Shown piece by piece: positions 14,843 to 17,585 of a stretch of DNA of 17,585 bases (position 1 is the first letter of the stretch; every line of letters starts with the position of its first letter). Source of the DNA: Acetobacteraceae bacterium (GTDB lineage Bacteria; Pseudomonadota; Alphaproteobacteria; Acetobacterales; Acetobacteraceae). The stretch is from assembly GCA_947446625.1 (NCBI GenBank), contig CANFIE010000030.1, positions 1 to 17,585 of the forward strand. The letters run 5' to 3'. The position numbers and the translations under genes were made by a program. A model generated the notes under the pieces. The model had not been told where the DNA came from and made no database searches. It saw only the letters and a program-made list of their open reading frames with translations.

Positions 14843-15421
14843 CTATGCGGGAAGGGCGCCACCATGGCGGCGGCGTAGCGAAGGAAATTCCGCCACTTCT
14901 GGTTGTATTTCTGTAATTTTTTCGCCCACAGGTGGCGTCGCTACCGCCTTCGGCAGATCAGAAGTGGCCACAGGTGCTACGGAAGGTCCGATAGCTGCCG
15001 GACTTTCAGTGAAGGCGCCAATCGCGCGGGCCAGCAATTCGCCCACATCTCCGGTCATGGCCTCGGCGATACCAGGCAGGCCACCAGGCGTGTTGAAATC
15101 CCAGGCATAGTCAACCGGACCGACAAAATCGCGAATCGCAGGGTCCAGCGCCCACATTCGCTTCAGTGCGGCGTTGCGCAATCCCTCGGGCACCGCCTTG
15201 TTTAGAAACGGACGAAGGTCGCTCTCGGTAGTCAGGTCACCCAGGCTTGGCAGTTGTGAGAGGTCGAAGGGCGGCTCGTCGGCCTCCTGAGCCACTGGTG
15301 CGGAATCCGCGACAACAACTGGCGGTGCCGGATCCGGCGTTGGGTCGGGTACCTCGCCCCGCTTCAGGCGCGACCAACGCGAGAAAAACCCATCTGGGCG
15401 CGGCGGGTCCTGGGCACTCAT
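14843..15421 (-). CDS. DUF3306 domain protein, formate dehydrogenase-linked
   Basis: The 192-residue protein begins with GFFSRWSRLKRGEV (about 11-24), a conserved opening of DUF3306 proteins. A proline-rich acidic linker follows. The family core is LPSLGDLTTESDLRPFL (about 57-73), ALKRMWALDPAIRDFVG (about 85-101) and DYAWDFNTPGG (about 104-114). The C-terminal third is alanine- and proline-rich and probably disordered. No signal peptide or transmembrane helix is seen. Members are found beside Tat-exported formate dehydrogenases in proteobacteria, and their function is not known. The start overlaps the DUF3305 stop by 4 bp, so the two are almost certainly translated together. In related loci I recall a 4Fe-4S protein gene just after DUF3306; here a ~100-bp gap follows instead. 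Confidence 0.85.
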   Translation of the reverse strand: MSAQDPPRPDGFFSRWSRLKRGEVPDPTPDPAPPVVVADSAPVAQEADEPPFDLSQLPSLGDLTTESDLRPFLNKAVPEGLRNAALKRMWALDPAIRDFVGPVDYAWDFNTPGGLPGIAEAMTGDVGELLARAIGAFTESPAAIGPSVAPVATSDLPKAVATPPVGEKITEIQPEVAEFPSLRRRHGGALPA

Positions 15422-15882
15422 GCCTTGGCGTCCCTCTTGCGCTTCCGGAATTCCCGCACTTGGTGGTGGCGCTCGCAGAAATCCTCCACCCAGGCGGTCA
15501 GGCCCGTCGGCAGGGGCAGCGCTTCCATCAGGTCCGTGCCCGAATCGGCATAGTTGTGCGCCTCGCCGGCATCGGCGGTGGCCACATGCAGCGCCAGGCC
15601 GGGCTCGGTCTCAATCTGGCGCAAAATCACCCAAAGGCGAGGCTGCCCACTGCCCAGATTGTGGCGATAATTATCGGTGTCGGTGGGGTGCAGCGCCACC
15701 TCGGCGGCGCCGGCGAACCACAGGGTGGTGCTGCCTTCGGTCCGCATCACGCTCCAGGGCGGCAGGTCCGGCACGGCTTCCAATACCTCCACCGCCTGCC
15801 ATACCCATTCCTGCCAGGGAGTTACCCCCTTGCGGCGCTCCACCAGCACCGCCACGCGGCGGGTCTCGGTATTGGGGGTCAT
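15418..15882 (-). CDS. DUF3305 domain protein, formate dehydrogenase-linked
   Basis: The 154-residue protein shows the DUF3305 pattern. It starts with RRVAVLVERRKGVTPWQEWV (about 8-27), then TTLWFAGAAEVALHPTDTDN (about 51-70). YRHNLGSGQPRLWVILRQIE (about 72-91) is the most recognisable part, and VEDFCERHHQVREFRKRKRD near the C terminus gives a basic tail. It has no signal peptide or membrane segment, so it is probably cytoplasmic. The biochemical role is unknown. Its tie to formate dehydrogenase rests on the consistent pairing with DUF3306 and fdh genes, which this locus repeats. It overlaps both neighbours by 4 bp, a layout usual for proteins needed in fixed ratio or acting in one complex; that last step is inference. 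Confidence 0.85.
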   Translation of the reverse strand: MTPNTETRRVAVLVERRKGVTPWQEWVWQAVEVLEAVPDLPPWSVMRTEGSTTLWFAGAAEVALHPTDTDNYRHNLGSGQPRLWVILRQIETEPGLALHVATADAGEAHNYADSGTDLMEALPLPTGLTAWVEDFCERHHQVREFRKRKRDAKA

Positions 15883-16895
15883 GCGCCCTCCCCTCTCGTC
15901 AGCAGGGGCAAGCCACCCACCAGGTTCTGTGGCTTCAGGCGTACGCGCTGGGCCGCGTCCATGGCCAAAGCCAACACCACAGGCTTACCCCTGGCCCGGG
16001 CCAGCACCCGGCTTTCCTCAGTGAAGCGCATTTCACCCAGCCAGAGAATACGGGCCAATTCGGCCTGCTCCACCATCTCGCCTCGCCACAAGGCGTTGCC
16101 AATCCGGGTCGCTTCGGTATCCAGGCCCAAAATCCAGGGCGCATCCTGAATGACGGGAACGGCGGAGATGCTGACGGATTCGCCCAGCACATGCCCAATG
16201 AAGCGTTCCAAAGCCCGCGCCAGTCCCCGCTGGCCGGGGCGCCCTTCGGCGATATCCACGGCCAGGTCATGCGCGTCGCTGCGTGCCGGATACCCTGGGG
16301 CGTTCTCCTCGGACAGCACATCCAGTTCCACCGTGGGCGGAGGGGCGCCGGCCTCGGTCAGCAGGCGGCCCAGCGCGCCAAGGTCGCCATCAGCTGCGCG
16401 GGCGTCCACCACCTCCTCATCCGCCAGCAGCAGCGCGCCCTGGTGAATGGCGGCGCGCTGGGTACGGAACAGGCACTCGGCAGCACGCCAGGCGAAGGCA
16501 TCGCCCTCTCCCTCCAGCGCGGCATAGACCACCAGATGCGTCAGCATTTGCAGGAAAAGCGGCGGAATGCCGCGCACATCAGCCTGGTACAGCGCCAGCC
16601 AAGCCGCCTCCAGCGTTGGGTGGGCGGCCACACGATCGCGGAAGCCCAAGAAGACCTGCCAATTCTCCTGGGCATCGGCATCGGCCAGGCGGGCAATCTC
16701 GGCGGCGCTGCCCGGGCGCAGCGGGTCCGCCAGAAAGGCCGCATGCAGGGCGCGTTCGGCTTCGCAGGCCTCTGGCGGCGGCACTAACTCGGGCCGGGCC
16801 AGGAAGGCGCGCCACAGCGCAAGAGTGGGCAGCAACCGGCCGGCCTCGTCGCGGTCGCAGAAGCTATGGCCAGAGGCCAGCCAGTAATTAGTCAT
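15879..16895 (-). CDS. DUF6352 family protein
   Basis: The 338-residue protein opens with NYWLASGHSFCDRDEAGRLL (about 3-22) and PELVPPPEACEAERALH (about 35-51), then ADAQENWQVFLGFRDRV (about 73-89) and GIPPLFLQMLTHLVVYAALEG (about 109-129). This order matches the DUF6352 family as I remember it. LLADEEVVD (about 155-163) and the C-terminal half containing YPARSDAHDLAVDI and APWILGLDTEATR are also conserved-looking. The many helices and lack of signal or membrane segments suggest a soluble cytoplasmic protein. No catalytic motif is evident and the function is unknown. It overlaps the DUF6505 and DUF3305 genes by 4 bp each. Its place in a formate dehydrogenase maturation block suggests a role in assembly, cofactor delivery or formate-linked regulation. 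This is inference only. Confidence 0.78.
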   Translation of the reverse strand: MTNYWLASGHSFCDRDEAGRLLPTLALWRAFLARPELVPPPEACEAERALHAAFLADPLRPGSAAEIARLADADAQENWQVFLGFRDRVAAHPTLEAAWLALYQADVRGIPPLFLQMLTHLVVYAALEGEGDAFAWRAAECLFRTQRAAIHQGALLLADEEVVDARAADGDLGALGRLLTEAGAPPPTVELDVLSEENAPGYPARSDAHDLAVDIAEGRPGQRGLARALERFIGHVLGESVSISAVPVIQDAPWILGLDTEATRIGNALWRGEMVEQAELARILWLGEMRFTEESRVLARARGKPVVLALAMDAAQRVRLKPQNLVGGLPLLTRGEGA

Positions 16896-17401
16896 AGGCG
16901 GGTCAGGTCCATGGCTTCGGCGGGTTCATCCTCGGCCGCCACAAGGGCAAAGACCGGGGCGGTTTCGCGGCGGTGCAGGGTGCGGAATTCCTCGGTCAGG
17001 TCACCGCCCTGCAGGCGGCGGTTCAGTGCCAGCACGGTCCCGGGCGGGTGGTCGGCGCAGAGTTCCTGGGCAAAGCCCAGTTCAGCCTGAGCGGTAGCCT
17101 CGGCTGTGGCACGGTCCGGCGCGCCGTATTGCTGCAGGATATGGCCCGCCAGGCTGACCTGCAGGGCGGCGCAATCCGCCGGGGAAATCTCGGCAACCTC
17201 CACCAGCGTGGACCAGCCGTAGCTGGCCAGCCCAAGCCACCCGGCACGAAAGGCCTGGCGGCGCTTGCCCACCATGGCTTCGGGAGTTTCATCCCAAAAT
17301 GCGAAGCCGCCCGGCAGGGCCCATTCGCCCGGGGAGGCGGCGCTAGGAAAAATCAGAGAGTCTGAGGGGTCAAGCCGCAGGGTTCGGGGAAGTTTGGTCA
17401 T
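16892..17401 (-). CDS. DUF6505 family protein
   Basis: The 169-residue protein matches DUF6505 from memory. The opening LRLDPSDSLIFPSAASPGEW (about 8-27) is followed by LPGGFAFWD (about 29-37), GKRRQAFRAGWLGLASYGWS (about 45-64) and ILQQYGAPDRATAEATA (about 88-104), with RTLHRRETAPVFALVAAED near the end. It is probably soluble and cytoplasmic, and no enzymatic motif was seen. It is the first visible gene of the minus-strand run. GAGGAG five bases before the ATG is a good ribosome-binding site, which makes the start secure. Its stop overlaps the DUF6352 start by 4 bp. Function is unknown; linkage to the formate dehydrogenase genes is the only clue. Confidence 0.78.
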   Translation of the reverse strand: MTKLPRTLRLDPSDSLIFPSAASPGEWALPGGFAFWDETPEAMVGKRRQAFRAGWLGLASYGWSTLVEVAEISPADCAALQVSLAGHILQQYGAPDRATAEATAQAELGFAQELCADHPPGTVLALNRRLQGGDLTEEFRTLHRRETAPVFALVAAEDEPAEAMDLTRL

Positions 17402-17585
17402 GACCGCTCCTCACGCTCGCCGGCGCGCTCCGGTCGTGTCCCGGGTGGTGGTGTAGGAGCGACGGAGCCCGGGGCGCGTAGCGAAGCCCCAGGCGAAGCG
17501 TAGCGGAGCGCCCCGGGCGGCCACCGCGGTGATCCTTGGTAGGGTTTGGGTTGTCGAGACCTTCAACCGGAGACCAGGAGACCCC
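17402..17585. promoter_or_regulatory. Non-coding upstream region, probably with divergent promoters
   Basis: This 184-bp stretch precedes the minus-strand formate dehydrogenase run and should contain its promoter, though no convincing -35/-10 pair was found. At its right end AGGAG (17576-17580) is followed by ACCCC at the window edge, spaced as a ribosome-binding site for a plus-strand gene starting just outside. GAGACC occurs three times (17556, 17570, 17578). CACCGCGGTG (17522-17531) is a perfect 10-bp palindrome and a candidate operator. Confidence 0.4.
17467..17518. repeat. GC-rich inverted repeat with internal GCGTAGCG direct repeats
   Basis: GCCCGGGGCGC (17467-17477) is the exact reverse complement of GCGCCCCGGGC (17508-17518), an 11-bp stem around a 30-base loop. 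Within and beside the loop GCGTAGCG occurs twice (17476-17483 and 17498-17505). It may be a dispersed palindromic element or a transcript-end hairpin for a gene beyond the window. Confidence 0.55.

Noticed and set aside
15420..16787. 455-codon plus-strand frame opposite the DUF3305 and DUF6352 genes
   Set aside because: Arginine-, proline- and alanine-rich composition without domains; the opposite strand carries two family matches with coupled starts.
1..17585. CRISPR array, tRNA or rRNA genes, insertion sequence or prophage genes
   Set aside because: No regularly spaced repeats, cloverleaf-like segments, transposase or phage motifs were seen; the window is almost fully explained by ordinary chromosomal genes.

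Overview
The window is a GC-rich, gene-dense stretch of bacterial chromosome. It looks like an alphaproteobacterium, most plausibly an Acetobacteraceae/Roseomonas-like organism. This lineage guess is inference from four things: high GC with long antisense ORFs, a Bug/TctC-type binding protein, a Methylobacterium FDH3-like formate dehydrogenase, and a MarR + OmpR regulator + kinase operon resembling PetP/PetR. No rRNA, tRNA, CRISPR array, transposase or prophage gene was seen.

Left part, plus strand (1-4469). The C-terminal part of a multi-pass membrane protein enters from the left edge. A TauE/SafE (TSUP) family permease follows and ends in a hairpin that looks like a terminator. Next comes a tight three-gene regulatory operon: a MarR-family regulator, an OmpR-family response regulator, and a histidine kinase whose GTG start overlaps the regulator's stop.

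Convergent junction (4470-4675). About 200 bp without a gene separates the kinase from the minus-strand genes. It carries a long interrupted palindrome (4628-4679) that runs into the stop codon of the binding-protein gene. It could be a bidirectional terminator or a dispersed palindromic repeat.

Right part, minus strand (17401 down to 4676). Fourteen genes all read leftward with gaps of 0-20 bp or short overlaps, except one ~100 bp gap at 14744-14842. In transcription order the first block is DUF6505, DUF6352, DUF3305 and DUF3306 proteins, joined by 4-bp overlaps. After the gap come a TorD-family chaperone, a small Tat-signal protein (formate dehydrogenase region TAT target type), fdhA (Cys-type, Tat-exported, catalytic), fdhB (ferredoxin-type), fdhC (cytochrome b), mobB and moeA. 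These genes together would make, mature and export a membrane-bound periplasmic formate dehydrogenase, passing electrons from formate through Fe-S clusters and haem b to the quinone pool, with dedicated molybdenum-cofactor genes in the same unit. Eight bases after moeA the run continues into ubiX (flavin prenyltransferase), a UbiD-family decarboxylase using the prenylated FMN that UbiX makes, and a Bug/TctC solute-binding protein. That tail looks like a small uptake-and-decarboxylation module for an organic acid of unknown identity.

Right edge (17402-17585). Upstream of the DUF6505 gene is a non-coding stretch with a GC-rich inverted repeat, a 10-bp palindrome and three GAGACC copies. It ends in an AGGAG ribosome-binding-like sequence that may serve a divergent gene just outside the window.

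The points most worth following are the four-gene DUF block of unknown function tied to formate dehydrogenase, and the attachment of a UbiX/UbiD/Bug module to its operon. Everything else is recognisable.
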